Below are positions 52,760 through 61,627 of a DNA stretch of 64,000 nt, piece by piece; the first letter of the stretch is position 1, and every line of letters starts with the position of its first letter. The notes beneath the pieces are model-generated. The model made no database searches. It saw nothing but the letters and a program-made list of their open reading frames with translations, and was not told where the DNA came from. The position numbers and the translations under genes are program-made. This DNA is from Mangrovimonas aestuarii (GTDB taxonomy: Bacteria > Bacteroidota > Bacteroidia > Flavobacteriales > Flavobacteriaceae): contig NZ_JARACK010000003.1 of NCBI RefSeq assembly GCF_028767185.1, positions 124,001-188,000 on the forward strand, read 5' to 3'.

Positions 52760-53812
52760 ATGAAAAAATTAGCGCTGCTACTGCTTAGCAGTTTTACCAT
52801 TATGGCTTGCAAAAACCATTCCGACTCTAAGGCAAAAAACACCTCTTTTGAAGTTAAAAACAACTTCGCCATAGTCATTCATGGTGGTGCCGGGACCATT
52901 TTAAAAGAAAATATGTCCTCCGAAATGGAAACTGCTTACAAAGGTAAACTTGAAGAGGCCATACGTAAAGGCTATTCTATTTTAGAACAGGGTGGCAGTA
53001 GTCTTGATGCTGTTGAACAAACCATTAAAATACTTGAAGACTCCCCGCTGTTCAATGCCGGAAAAGGAGCCGTTTTTACCCATTCGGGCATTAATGAACT
53101 CGATGCCTCAATTATGGACGGAAGCACTCTTAATGCAGGCGCTTCAGCAGGAACCACTACGGTAAAAAACCCAATTGCTTTGGCTCGAGCTGTAATGGAG
53201 AAATCCGCTCACGTTATGCTTTTAGGCTCTGGAGCAGAAACATTTGCACAAGAACAAGGATTGGAAATTGTTGACAAAAGCTACTTCTTCACAGAAAATC
53301 GTTTAAAATCTTTAGAGCGAATTAAGGATTCCCAAAAAACACAATTGGACCACGACGACAAAACCGCCTTTTTTGATAATTCTATCAATGATTCAAAATT
53401 CGGAACCGTTGGCTGTGTAGCATTGGACAAAAATGGTAATATTTCCGCCGGAACTTCAACAGGCGGCATGACCAACAAACGCTGGGGACGCATTGGGGAC
53501 TCTCCAATTATAGGTGCAGGCACTTACGCTAACAACACTACCTGCGGCGTATCTTGCACGGGATGGGGAGAGTTTTTCATCCGTTCTGTAGCAGCTCACG
53601 ACATTTCGGCACTAATGGAATACAAAGGACTAACCTTAGAAGAAGCAGCCAAAGAAGTCATTCAAAATAAAATTCCAAAACTTGGTGGTGATGGCGGTAT
53701 TGTTGCCATCGACAAACTTGGAAATATTGCCATGGAATTTAACACCCAAGGTATGTTCAGGGCATCTATGAACGACAAAGGCGAACTACATATCGCCATG
53801 TATAAAGACTAA
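52760..53812 (+). CDS. Isoaspartyl peptidase / L-asparaginase (Ntn hydrolase), lipoprotein
   Basis: 350 residues with a lipoprotein signal ending TIMAC (Cys17), so membrane-anchored outside the cytoplasm. The enzyme domain starts FAIVIHGGAGTI; autocleavage would expose the nucleophile Thr216 (FGTVGCVALD), followed by STGGMTNKRWGRIGDSPIIGAGTYANN. The family cleaves beta-aspartyl dipeptides and asparagine. This is a different fold from the cytoplasmic iadA product but has an overlapping substrate. The gene is about 4 kb beyond the island. A TATCTTTA near 52724 is a weak -7 candidate. Confidence 0.95.
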   Translation: MKKLALLLLSSFTIMACKNHSDSKAKNTSFEVKNNFAIVIHGGAGTILKENMSSEMETAYKGKLEEAIRKGYSILEQGGSSLDAVEQTIKILEDSPLFNAGKGAVFTHSGINELDASIMDGSTLNAGASAGTTTVKNPIALARAVMEKSAHVMLLGSGAETFAQEQGLEIVDKSYFFTENRLKSLERIKDSQKTQLDHDDKTAFFDNSINDSKFGTVGCVALDKNGNISAGTSTGGMTNKRWGRIGDSPIIGAGTYANNTTCGVSCTGWGEFFIRSVAAHDISALMEYKGLTLEEAAKEVIQNKIPKLGGDGGIVAIDKLGNIAMEFNTQGMFRASMNDKGELHIAMYKD

Positions 53813-53826
53813 GTAAAGCTATTATT

Positions 53827-54132
53827 ATGAATTCCTATTATGCTGTAATTTTCACATCTAAACAGTCTGATACCCTTCAGGATTACAATGAAACAGCCCA
53901 AAAGATGGAACTCCTGGCAAGTAAGCAGGAAGGATTCTTAGGGTTTGAAACCGCCAGAGAACAAAAATTCGGTATAAGCATTAGCTACTGGGAAACACTT
54001 GAATCCATTGAAAACTGGAAATATAATAGTGAACATCTCATTGCCCAACACCTTGGTAAAGTTAAATGGTATGACCAATATCACATTAGGATTTGTAAAG
54101 TTGAACGTGAATATCAACATCAAAAACAATAA
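53827..54132 (+). CDS. Antibiotic biosynthesis monooxygenase (ABM)-like protein
   Basis: 101 residues with the dimeric alpha/beta-barrel pattern: YYAVIFTSKQSDTLQDYNETAQKMELLASKQEGFLGFETAR, then GISISYWETLESIENWK and AQHLGKVKWYDQYHIRICKVER. The WYxxYxxRIxxVER ending is typical of this small ABM subfamily, often of unknown substrate. It follows the isoaspartyl peptidase gene by 14 bp and is probably co-transcribed. Confidence 0.9.
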   Translation: MNSYYAVIFTSKQSDTLQDYNETAQKMELLASKQEGFLGFETAREQKFGISISYWETLESIENWKYNSEHLIAQHLGKVKWYDQYHIRICKVEREYQHQKQ

Positions 54133-54149
54133 ACTTTTCAGAGAGCTAA

Positions 54150-54905
54150 TCACTCTATAATTTCAACCAGCTCAACTATTTCCGTAAGCTCACCATCTTC
54201 ATATTTTTCCTCTTTTATAAGTCCTATTCCCGGAGCATAGTATTTATACTCATACTCATCAGGTTCCAAATCGGTAAAATCCATGGTTTTTAAGCAATCT
54301 GTATAGGTACCCAATCCTATTTCAACTGTTTGCCCCACAGCTACAACTTCACCTTCATCCTCTGCCTCATCTTCGTAATACTCTTGATAATATTCCATTC
54401 CCACCATTGGGTTTGCTGGCAACCAATATCCTGGCCAAGCATCATCAACTCCCGCTTCCCAGGAACCATCATTATCAAGATAATTACCTTCGTCATCATA
54501 ATTAAGGGATTCCTCTCCAAAATACCAAATGTTACCATCATCATCTTGGGCCAACCAATCATCTGTATCCTCTATTAAAATACCATCCAAATAAACTTTA
54601 TCAATTTGGACAATACAGGTTACCCCTCTAACAAGCTTAGTAGATGTACCACGCTCTAAAACTATTTCCTCCTCAGGTTCTAGGCCAACTTCACCACCTT
54701 CATAAATATAAGTTTGTCCTGCCGGGGGACCGTAATAAGTATTAGTAATTGTTGTTGGATTGGTGAAAACCGCTGCTTCTATATCAGGAAGATTATCGGG
54801 GAGAGAACCACCATTATCACTTCCATTGCCATTGCCATTGTCGTCACTACTGCAATTTACACATAAGGTTATTGCAAGACCTACTGAAACAAAATACCTT
54901 CTCAT
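54150..54905 (-). CDS. Acidic surface lipoprotein of unknown function
   Basis: 251 residues. Signal with lipobox VNCSS (Cys18) followed by DDNGNGNGSDNGG, a typical surface-export tail. The domain is highly acidic, with Tyr/Asp/Glu-rich repeats (EYYQEYYEDEAEDEGEVVAVG, YKYYAPGIGLIKEEKYEDGELTEIVELVE). The YAPGIGLIKEE motif recurs in lipoproteins that end with a similar 'G.Gli....' segment. Function unknown. Confidence 0.75.
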   Translation of the reverse strand: MRRYFVSVGLAITLCVNCSSDDNGNGNGSDNGGSLPDNLPDIEAAVFTNPTTITNTYYGPPAGQTYIYEGGEVGLEPEEEIVLERGTSTKLVRGVTCIVQIDKVYLDGILIEDTDDWLAQDDDGNIWYFGEESLNYDDEGNYLDNDGSWEAGVDDAWPGYWLPANPMVGMEYYQEYYEDEAEDEGEVVAVGQTVEIGLGTYTDCLKTMDFTDLEPDEYEYKYYAPGIGLIKEEKYEDGELTEIVELVEIIE

Positions 54906-55235
54906 CTCTTAAAATTTAAATTAAACATTAGACCGTTACCTGAAAACGAAATGCAATCTTTACATTTCTGTTTTTGGCTGATCCCTTAACTTGTTAATTG
55001 CCCTTATTAAGAGAATGGAAATCGAAAAAGACCTTGCTTGAAGTTACATAAAGGTACAAAAAGAAAGAGCCTAATCCTAAAACGTTAAAAAACAGAGAAG
55101 ATTGCTTTTTATTTGTTTCTCCAATAAATATTGGAGTACATATCTCTAATGGTAAGCTTTGGATTACTTTGAAAAATATACTTTGTTGGCAGACACTTAT
55201 TTTGTATTTTGCTTATCCCAAACCAACTATCTACC
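54906..55235. other. Intergenic region between divergent genes
   Basis: 330 bp, AT-rich. It contains one small inverted repeat at 55119-55136 and, near 55195, TTATTTTGTATTTTGC, which loosely resembles a -7 box for the rightward gene. Nothing else is visible. Confidence 0.35.
55119..55136. repeat. Short perfect inverted repeat
   Basis: CTCCAATA (55119-55126) and TATTGGAG (55129-55136) with a 2-bp centre. It lies 100 bp upstream of the small gene at 55236. It could be an operator; no T tract follows it. Confidence 0.35.
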
Positions 55236-55484
55236 ATGAAAAGTTTAACTAAGTTCTACGCTGCAATTGCCATCCCTTTAGCATTACTAATCATCCTAGC
55301 TGAAATAGGCATTATCAATTCCCTGATATTTTCAATTTCCCTTCTGGTTTACGTTTTTGTTTATCGCACATGGACCGATAGCACCCGACTTATTGAAAAG
55401 GGGGTTTTAAAGAGCGAAGACAAATGGAAATTAGCTATTCCAGGATATCGTTTTGATTACCTTAAAGAGTTATATCTAAACTAG
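55236..55484 (+). CDS. Small membrane protein of unknown function
   Basis: About 82 residues from MKSLTKFYAAIAIPLALL at 55236. One or two hydrophobic segments (about 8-26 and 28-45) are followed by a polar tail. I do not recognise the family; it could be a small inner-membrane protein. It ends 10 bp before the convergent TerB/DnaJ gene. Confidence 0.6.
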   Translation: MKSLTKFYAAIAIPLALLIILAEIGIINSLIFSISLLVYVFVYRTWTDSTRLIEKGVLKSEDKWKLAIPGYRFDYLKELYLN

Positions 55485-55494
55485 AATAGTTTTT

Positions 55495-56232
55495 TTAAAA
55501 GCCTCGTTCTTTCTGAATATGCTCATAAGCTTCTTGAACACGGCGGAATTTTTCTTCGGCCCCCTTTTGATGTTCAGGACCTAAGTGCGTCACCTTATCT
55601 GGATGGTATTTCTTAACCATTTTTCGGTAAGCAGCTTTAACCTCCTCGTTTGTTGCATTCTTGTCTATTTCCAAAATAGTATAAGAAGCCTCACCATTAC
55701 CATAAAACATGGCCTTTATACTATCAAAATCCCTTGGATTAATACCCAAATAGTGTGAGATGGTCTGGATTACACTTACCTCTGCTTCAGAAACTGAACC
55801 ATCTGCTTTAGCAATTCCAAACAAAAAATGAAGCAGTTGCAATCTGGATGGATGATCCATCCTTTGCCTGATTTGCACACATACCTGACGCGTAGAAATA
55901 TTGTTCTGCTGACTAATGGACTTAAAAAGCTTAAAGGCATGGTTGGCTCGCTCTTTACCATACATCCCAACAAACTGCTGACGAACAAAATCCAATTCCC
56001 TCTGATCCTGCTTTCCATCTGCTTTTATAACAATAGCAGATAAAATAAGTAAACTCACTTCAAAGTCTCCAGAACCAGTCTGTACATGCTCTCGATAAGT
56101 TCGCTTAAATTCTTTAGCATTTTCTTTAGTCATCCCATCGACCACACTCCCCAATGCAAATCCTAAAATTGCTCCAATAGGCCCTCCAAAAGACCAGCCC
56201 AATGTTGCTCCCAACCATTTTGAGATACTCAT
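55495..56232 (-). CDS. TerB / DnaJ-domain membrane-associated co-chaperone (DjlA-like)
   Basis: 245 residues. A short hydrophobic glycine-rich stretch (about 5-32, LGWSFGGPIGAILGFALGSVVD) is followed by a TerB-like helical domain (about 50-170) and a C-terminal J domain with the HPD motif (VKKYHPDKVTHLG). This is the DjlA architecture, in which a membrane-anchored J protein activates DnaK. The exact client is unknown. A -7-like box is at 56258-56265. Confidence 0.92.
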   Translation of the reverse strand: MSISKWLGATLGWSFGGPIGAILGFALGSVVDGMTKENAKEFKRTYREHVQTGSGDFEVSLLILSAIVIKADGKQDQRELDFVRQQFVGMYGKERANHAFKLFKSISQQNNISTRQVCVQIRQRMDHPSRLQLLHFLFGIAKADGSVSEAEVSVIQTISHYLGINPRDFDSIKAMFYGNGEASYTILEIDKNATNEEVKAAYRKMVKKYHPDKVTHLGPEHQKGAEEKFRRVQEAYEHIQKERGF

Positions 56233-56257
56233 TTCCAGTATAGATTTTGTTTATCGC

Positions 56258-56265
56258 CAAATATA
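56258..56265 (-). promoter_or_regulatory. -7 element (TATATTTG) for the TerB/DnaJ gene
   Basis: Minus-strand TATATTTG fits TAnnTTTG, 25 bp before the ATG at 56232. No -33 TTG at normal spacing. Confidence 0.45.
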
Positions 56266-56309
56266 ATATTTGTTGGTGGAACCTCGCCGGATAATGTTCT
56301 ACAAATGTG

Positions 56310-56317
56310 TATCTTTG
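56310..56317 (+). promoter_or_regulatory. -7 element (TATCTTTG) for the bacilliredoxin gene
   Basis: TATCTTTG fits TAnnTTTG, 37 bp before the ATG at 56355. An in-frame ATG at 56307 overlaps this box and so cannot be the start. Confidence 0.55.
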
Positions 56318-56354
56318 TGGCCGATTTAGAATAAAAACAAAAAATACAAATTAT

Positions 56355-56765
56355 ATGTATCCAGCAGAATTAGTAAAACCAATGCGCGAAGACCTAACAG
56401 CAGTTGGGTTTGAAGAATTACACACCACTGAGGCCGTAAAAAATGCACTAGCAAAATCGGGAACTACTTTGGTTGTTGTAAATTCGGTTTGTGGATGTGC
56501 TGCTGCCAATGCCCGTCCAGGCGCTAAAATGAGCTTAGCCAACACAAAACGTCCAGACCACTTGGTAACGGTATTTGCAGGGGTTGATAAAGACGCTACA
56601 GACGAAGCTCGTGCACACATGGTGCCTTTCCCTCCTAGCTCACCAAGCATGGCCTTGTTTAAAGACGGTGAATTAGTACACATGTTAGAGCGCCACCATA
56701 TTGAAGGTCGTCCAGCGGATATGATTGCGGAAAACCTTATGGATGCTTACAACGAGCATTGTTAA
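56355..56765 (+). CDS. BrxA/BrxB family bacilliredoxin
   Basis: About 136 residues from MYPAELVKPMREDLTAVGF at 56355. It has the bacilliredoxin CGC motif in VNSVCGCAAANARPG. Related proteins remove bacillithiol from oxidised proteins; the equivalent low-molecular-weight thiol in this organism is unknown. It has its own promoter and terminator. Confidence 0.95.
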   Translation: MYPAELVKPMREDLTAVGFEELHTTEAVKNALAKSGTTLVVVNSVCGCAAANARPGAKMSLANTKRPDHLVTVFAGVDKDATDEARAHMVPFPPSSPSMALFKDGELVHMLERHHIEGRPADMIAENLMDAYNEHC

Positions 56766-56807
56766 AACTCATAATCGCTTTAACAAAACCTTAGAGCGAA
56801 ATATATC

Positions 56808-56834
56808 AAACCACGCTTTTTGCGTGGTTTTTTT
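56808..56834 (+). terminator. Intrinsic terminator after the bacilliredoxin gene
   Basis: Stem AAACCACGC (56808-56816) and GCGTGGTTT (56822-56830), loop TTTTT, then TTTTA. The next promoter's TTG overlaps its stem. Confidence 0.88.
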
Positions 56835-56847
56835 ATATGTACTTTTG
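56820..56847 (+). promoter_or_regulatory. Promoter for plsC
   Basis: TTG (56820-56822), 17 bp, TACTTTTG (56840-56847), 33 bp before the ATG at 56881. The TTG lies within the terminator of the previous gene. Confidence 0.5.
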
Positions 56848-56880
56848 CATTGTAATTCAATATTTACACCTTAAGCATTC

Positions 56881-57618
56881 ATGAAGAAATTGTTATCATA
56901 TCCATTATCCATACTCTTTTACCTATGTTTTGGGTTGACTTTGGTGATATTTCATCCCATTCAATGGATATGCCTCAACCTCTTTGGGTATAAAGCCCAT
57001 AAAACGAGTGTTGATACCCTACAATTTTTACTATTAAGATGCACCAATATTTTAGGAACTCGTTTTACCTACACCAACCCATACGAGATCCCTACAGATA
57101 GACCGCTGATTATCGTATCTAACCACCAAAGTATGTACGATATTCCGCCACTTATCTGGTTTTTGCGAAAGCACCACCCTAAATTCATCAGTAAGATTGA
57201 ATTGGGAAAAGGTATTCCTAGCGTATCATACAACTTGCGTCATGGCGGTTCGGTATTGATCGACAGAAGAAATCCTAGACAAGCTGTTCCTGCAATTAAA
57301 AAGTTTGCAGACTACATTGAGACCAATAAACGCTCTGCAGTTATTTTTCCAGAAGGAACAAGAAGCCGTAACGGTGTGCCAAAAGTTTTCCAACGTAAAG
57401 GATTGATAACTTTATTCAAAGGTATACCAAGTGCCATGGTGGTTCCGGTAACCATTAACAACTCTTGGAAAACACAACGCTATGGGCAATTCCCTATGGG
57501 GTTAGGCGCCCACGTTAAAATTCAAGTACATCGCCCCGTTTCACTTGAAAGGTTTCCCGATCAAGAGGCACTAATAGACCATATAGAAGAAACAATAAAA
57601 AAAGATATACACCCTTAA
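56881..57618 (+). CDS. plsC: 1-acyl-sn-glycerol-3-phosphate acyltransferase
   Basis: 245 residues. An N-terminal membrane helix (about 5-30) precedes the acyltransferase motifs NHQSMYD (the His/Asp catalytic pair), KIELGKGIP, FPEGTRSRNG and VVPVTI. It attaches a second acyl chain to lysophosphatidate in phospholipid synthesis. It is followed 12 bp later by an acyl-ACP desaturase, suggesting a fatty-acid and lipid unit. Confidence 0.95.
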   Translation: MKKLLSYPLSILFYLCFGLTLVIFHPIQWICLNLFGYKAHKTSVDTLQFLLLRCTNILGTRFTYTNPYEIPTDRPLIIVSNHQSMYDIPPLIWFLRKHHPKFISKIELGKGIPSVSYNLRHGGSVLIDRRNPRQAVPAIKKFADYIETNKRSAVIFPEGTRSRNGVPKVFQRKGLITLFKGIPSAMVVPVTINNSWKTQRYGQFPMGLGAHVKIQVHRPVSLERFPDQEALIDHIEETIKKDIHP

Positions 57619-57630
57619 AAACATAACGTT

Positions 57631-58623
57631 ATGTCATTAAAGAATGTAAGACTGGAGGTGATGAAGTTTTTAGAAAAAGACGTAGACGCCCTTATAGATA
57701 AATACTTAATTCCAATTGAAACCATTTGGCAACCAACAGATTTCCTTCCTAATTCAGAATCGGATAATTTCTTTGAGGAAGTGCGTGAAATACGTGAGCT
57801 TGCCAAAGAATTACCATACGATTTTTGGGTAGTATTGGTAGGCGATATGATTACCGAAGAAGCTTTACCAACCTACGAAAGCTGGCTGATGGAAGTTGAA
57901 GGTGTAAAGCAAATGGAACGCGGTAATGGATGGGCCAAATGGGTACGCCACTGGACAGCAGAAGAGAACCGTCACGGAGATGTCCTTAACAAGTACCTTT
58001 ACCTTTCTGGTCGGGTGAACATGAAAGAAATTGAGCGTACCACGCAATATCTTATTGCAGATGGTTTTGATATAGGCACCGATCAAGATCCTTACAAGAA
58101 TTTCGTATATACTAGCTTCCAGGAGCTAGCCACTTATATTTCTCATAATAGAGTTGCTAAATTGGCTAAGGAAAAAGGGAATAAGCAACTAGCAAAAATG
58201 TGTCGCATTATCTCAGGAGACGAAATGCGCCACCACAATGCCTACAGCGATTTTGTAGAGCGTATTTTTGAGGTCGATCCGAACCAAATGATGATGGCCT
58301 TCCACTATATGATGAAGAAGAAAATCACCATGCCAGCACATTTTTTGCGTGAGTCTGGAGAAAAAATCAGTACGGCATTTGAAGAATTCTCAAATACGGC
58401 ACAACGTATTGGTGTTTACACCTCAACCGATTATGTAGATATCCTACAAAAGCTAATTGACCGTTGGAAAATCGATTCGATTACCAACCTTAATGACGAA
58501 GCTGAAAAAGCCCGAGACTACCTAATGAAACTCCCTGAGCGGATGTACCGCTTGGCAGATCGTATGAAAATACCGGAAAACTCTTTTGAGTTTAAATGGG
58601 TAGAACCTGCAAGAGTTTACTAA
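57631..58623 (+). CDS. Acyl-ACP desaturase (diiron)
   Basis: 330 residues with the two diiron motifs of the soluble stearoyl-ACP desaturase family: EENRHGD and DEMRHHN, plus SFQELATYISHNRVA. It makes unsaturated acyl-ACP for membrane lipids using O2. It shares an mRNA with plsC, and a terminator follows. Confidence 0.95.
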   Translation: MSLKNVRLEVMKFLEKDVDALIDKYLIPIETIWQPTDFLPNSESDNFFEEVREIRELAKELPYDFWVVLVGDMITEEALPTYESWLMEVEGVKQMERGNGWAKWVRHWTAEENRHGDVLNKYLYLSGRVNMKEIERTTQYLIADGFDIGTDQDPYKNFVYTSFQELATYISHNRVAKLAKEKGNKQLAKMCRIISGDEMRHHNAYSDFVERIFEVDPNQMMMAFHYMMKKKITMPAHFLRESGEKISTAFEEFSNTAQRIGVYTSTDYVDILQKLIDRWKIDSITNLNDEAEKARDYLMKLPERMYRLADRMKIPENSFEFKWVEPARVY

Positions 58624-58638
58624 AAAAACACTATACAT

Positions 58639-58671
58639 AAAAACCGCTTTGTTATACGAGGCGGTTTTTTT
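58639..58671 (+). terminator. Intrinsic terminator after the desaturase gene
   Basis: Stem AAAACCGC (58640-58647) and GCGGTTTT (58661-58668), loop TTTGTTATACGAG, then a T run. Confidence 0.87.
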
Positions 58672-58726
58672 ATTCTGAAAAGAATCTTATCTATTTTTGA
58701 GAACCAACATCAACAAGTCTTAATAC

Positions 58727-59377
58727 ATGAGTAGCATCCAACTTAATCAAGCATACGACTTTACAAAAAAAACGTTATCCCATGCCGAAGGTGGTCACGA
58801 CTGGTTCCATACACAGCGTGTGGCGAACAATGCTTTAACGATTGCAAAAAAAGAGAATGTAGATGTTTTTGTCGTGGAGCTTGCCGCTCTTTTACACGAT
58901 ATTGCCGATAGCAAATTCCACAACGGCGATGAAACCATCGGCCCTAATGTAGCTCGGGATTTTTTGGAAAGCATTGAAGTAGATTCAAGAACTATTGACC
59001 ATGTTGTAAAAATCATTGAGAATATATCTTTTAAAGGAGGACATAAAACTTCTGATTTCCATTCTACGGAATTAGCCGTAGTTCAAGATGCCGACAGACT
59101 AGATGCCTTAGGAGCCATTGGTATTGCCCGTTGTTTTAATTATGGAGGATTTAAAAACCGAGCCATTTACAACCCAGATATTCCACCAAACCTTAATATG
59201 ACTAAAGAGGAATACAAAAATTCTTCCGCGCCAAGCATCAATCACTTTTACGAAAAATTATTACTTTTAAAAGACCAAATGCTCACCCAAACCGGCCGTG
59301 AACTCGCTGAACAGCGCCACCAGTTTATGGAACTTTATCTTAAACAATTTTACGCTGAATGGGATGGCATACAATAG
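58727..59377 (+). CDS. HD-domain phosphohydrolase
   Basis: 216 residues. Metal-binding HD residues are clear: H in GGHDWFHTQRV, the HD pair in ALLHDIADSKFHNGD, and a late Asp in VQDADRLDALGAIG. It resembles YedJ-type HD hydrolases of unknown substrate. Its stop overlaps the GNAT gene start by 14 bp, so the two are coupled. Confidence 0.92.
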   Translation: MSSIQLNQAYDFTKKTLSHAEGGHDWFHTQRVANNALTIAKKENVDVFVVELAALLHDIADSKFHNGDETIGPNVARDFLESIEVDSRTIDHVVKIIENISFKGGHKTSDFHSTELAVVQDADRLDALGAIGIARCFNYGGFKNRAIYNPDIPPNLNMTKEEYKNSSAPSINHFYEKLLLLKDQMLTQTGRELAEQRHQFMELYLKQFYAEWDGIQ

Positions 59378-59834
59378 TTCACATATTAGCTCGATTACAT
59401 ACTCTTCAACAGAAGGTCACCCTGATGAAGAGACACTAAAAGCTATGATTGCTTTGAGCAACATAATTTTTGAAACCAATCACACCAGCCCTTTTATAAA
59501 ACGTTTATCGGATAAGCAGGATGTGTTTTCCGTATTGGCTTATGAAGGAAACACTCCTATAGGCTTTAAAATAGGCTACCGCATAAACCAAAAGACTTTT
59601 TACAGTTGGATGGGCGGCATATTAGAAGCTTATCGCAGAAAAGGCATCGCAAAACAATTGGCATTGCATCAGGAAGAATGGGTTAAAAGTAGAGGCTATT
59701 CTGTACTGAGAACAAAATCGATGAACCGATTTAAGCCCATGATGATATTCAATCTAAAAAACGGTTTCGATATTGTGGATTCAGTTACCGATGATGATGG
59801 ATTTAAAGTAATTTTCGAAAAGCGTTTGGACTGA
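59364..59834 (+). CDS. GNAT-family N-acetyltransferase
   Basis: About 156 residues from MAYNSSHISSITYSSTEG at 59364; an earlier ATG at 59298 lies inside the HD gene and is less likely. The acetyl-CoA binding segment is GGILEAYRRKGIAKQLALHQ, and the final strand motif is KSMNRFKPMMIFNLKNGFDIV. The acceptor is unknown. It overlaps the HD gene by 14 bp. Confidence 0.88.
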   Translation: MAYNSSHISSITYSSTEGHPDEETLKAMIALSNIIFETNHTSPFIKRLSDKQDVFSVLAYEGNTPIGFKIGYRINQKTFYSWMGGILEAYRRKGIAKQLALHQEEWVKSRGYSVLRTKSMNRFKPMMIFNLKNGFDIVDSVTDDDGFKVIFEKRLD

Positions 59835-59837
59835 ACA

Positions 59838-60716
59838 CTATTGCCCAACAAACACTTTCACTTCTTTCCTATATTGCGAAGCACTTTTTCCCGTGAACTC
59901 TTTAAACAGTTTATTAAAATGGGAAAAGTTGTTAAATCCGCTTTCATAACAAATACTGGTTATGCTGCTCTTACTCTCTGAAAGAAGTTTAGTGGCGTGC
60001 ACTACACGATATTCATTCACCAATCTAGTAAAAGTCTTTCCCGTGGCTTTTTTAAAATACCTACAAAAAGAGGGCACTGTCATATTCACCAAATCTGCAA
60101 TTTCCTCTAACTGAATAGGACTTTGGAAATTAGCGTTGATATGCTTAAATATCACATCAATTTTATTGTTGTCCTGCAATTCAGCTTCGAAGGCAAAGCC
60201 GTCCACGTTTAGTAAAGTATAATCTTTGGCTTGCGCCAAATCATGTAATATTTCCAATACTTTAATTACACGACTGAAACCACTATAATTCAGTAATGCT
60301 TCAATTTTTGGGCCTACTACCTTTTTGGTTTCGGGTTTATACAAAATCCCTTTTTTGGCACGCTCTAACAACTGTTGAATTGGAGCCATTTCGGGTAACG
60401 TTAAAAATTCATAACCCAAAACCTCTGGCCGAAACTGAACAATAGTTTCCATTCCACTCGTTGTAAGTCTATCTACAAAACCATTATGAGGAAGATTAGC
60501 CCCCAACAACACCAACTGACTGTTATAAAAATAAGAAAGGTGGTTTCCTATATGACGCTTACCTTGACCCTTATTAACATACACCAACTCTATCTCCGGA
60601 TGAAAATGCCATGATGCCGCCCTGGCCTCTTTTTTATCCACATGTTGCTTAACCAAAATAGAGTTTCCAAATCCCGGGCTAACCTTCTCATATGCGGGTC
60701 GCTTTTGCATAGCCAT
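59838..60716 (-). CDS. AraC-family transcriptional regulator
   Basis: 292 residues: an N-terminal cupin-like sensing domain (about 15-100, ASWHFHPEIELVYVNKGQGKRHIGN) and a C-terminal pair of helix-turn-helices (about 190-285, LEEIADLVNMTVPSFCRYFKKATGKTF then ITSICYESGFNNFSHFNKLFKEFTGKSASQYR). It probably controls sugar or small-molecule genes. It is divergent from the secreted protein gene at 60918. Confidence 0.94.
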   Translation of the reverse strand: MAMQKRPAYEKVSPGFGNSILVKQHVDKKEARAASWHFHPEIELVYVNKGQGKRHIGNHLSYFYNSQLVLLGANLPHNGFVDRLTTSGMETIVQFRPEVLGYEFLTLPEMAPIQQLLERAKKGILYKPETKKVVGPKIEALLNYSGFSRVIKVLEILHDLAQAKDYTLLNVDGFAFEAELQDNNKIDVIFKHINANFQSPIQLEEIADLVNMTVPSFCRYFKKATGKTFTRLVNEYRVVHATKLLSESKSSITSICYESGFNNFSHFNKLFKEFTGKSASQYRKEVKVFVGQ

Positions 60717-60880
60717 ACCTATTTGTTGCTTAAAATTACTGCATACACATTTTTCTGAACTACACTAAGTTAACAACTTTATATACATTTTTAACTCACA
60801 AGCCTTTCAAAAACAATATATGGGTTAATATTCCACACATATTGAACAATCCTATCGTTTTTACTTGGTTTTTTACAAGC

Positions 60881-60888
60881 TACTTTTG
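60881..60888 (+). promoter_or_regulatory. -7 element (TACTTTTG) for the gene at 60918
   Basis: TACTTTTG fits TAnnTTTG, 29 bp before the ATG. A TTG 13 bp upstream is too close to be the usual -33 box. Confidence 0.5.
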
Positions 60889-60917
60889 ATTTGTTATTAA
60901 TCTTAAATATATAAGCC

Positions 60918-61526
60918 ATGAAAAAATTCATCACAAAAAAACTGACCTTCTTTGCCTTTCTGAGCAGCCTTATTGGTTTTGCGCACTCTGGTTTGGAAAC
61001 TAATGCAGCCACTAACAAAAAAAAGGAAACCGACATCACTTTTTCCAATGTTGAAAAGGGAACCACCCTCACCCTCAAAGGCCCTAAAGACACCATGCTT
61101 TATTCTGAAGTTATCGATTCTAGCGGGCAGTACACAAAATCATTTGACTTCACCCTGGTTCCTGAAGGCGACTATTATTTTGAATTAGATAAGGATTTGG
61201 AAATAACTATCATTCCTTTAAAAGTTTCTACAGACGAAGTTGAAATTCACGATGCTGATGAAACCAAGTTCTACAAACCCATAGTAACAGTTAAAGATGG
61301 AAACAAAGTACTCATCTCACAATTGTCGTTAAACCAAAAACCATTAAAGATTGAGGTATATTATGAAGGGAGCTACGGCAAAGAGCTAATTTTTCAGGAA
61401 ACACTGAAAAACCAACAAGTTTTAGACCGTATTTACCAACTTAAACAGGAAGACAATAACAGTGGTCACTTTAAAGTTGTACTGAGCAGCGAAGGCCGTG
61501 TATTCACCAAAGACATTAGCCTATGA
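60918..61526 (+). CDS. Secreted protein of unknown function
   Basis: 202 residues with a signal peptide (KKLTFFAFLSSLIGFAHS). The mature part looks like a single beta-sandwich: GTTLTLKGPKDTMLYSEVIDS, VPEGDYYFELDKDLEITIIPL, KPLKIEVYYEGSYGKELIFQE and HFKVVLSSEGRVFTKDISL. Similar small secreted proteins of Flavobacteria are of unknown role. No motif for an enzyme is present. Confidence 0.75.
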   Translation: MKKFITKKLTFFAFLSSLIGFAHSGLETNAATNKKKETDITFSNVEKGTTLTLKGPKDTMLYSEVIDSSGQYTKSFDFTLVPEGDYYFELDKDLEITIIPLKVSTDEVEIHDADETKFYKPIVTVKDGNKVLISQLSLNQKPLKIEVYYEGSYGKELIFQETLKNQQVLDRIYQLKQEDNNSGHFKVVLSSEGRVFTKDISL

Positions 61527-61551
61527 ACTTGACCCATTTACTTTTTTAGCC

Positions 61552-61581
61552 ATTGAGGAGAACTATAAGGCTCTCCTCAAT
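61552..61581. repeat. Hairpin between convergent genes
   Basis: ATTGAGGAG (61552-61560) and CTCCTCAAT (61573-61581) with a 12-bp loop. It lies between the convergent genes ending at 61526 and 61628. There is no strong T run, so terminator function is uncertain. Confidence 0.4.
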
Positions 61582-61627
61582 ACGCTTACATTAACTTTCA
61601 AAGTTAGTCTTTGGAATCGGAATCTCC

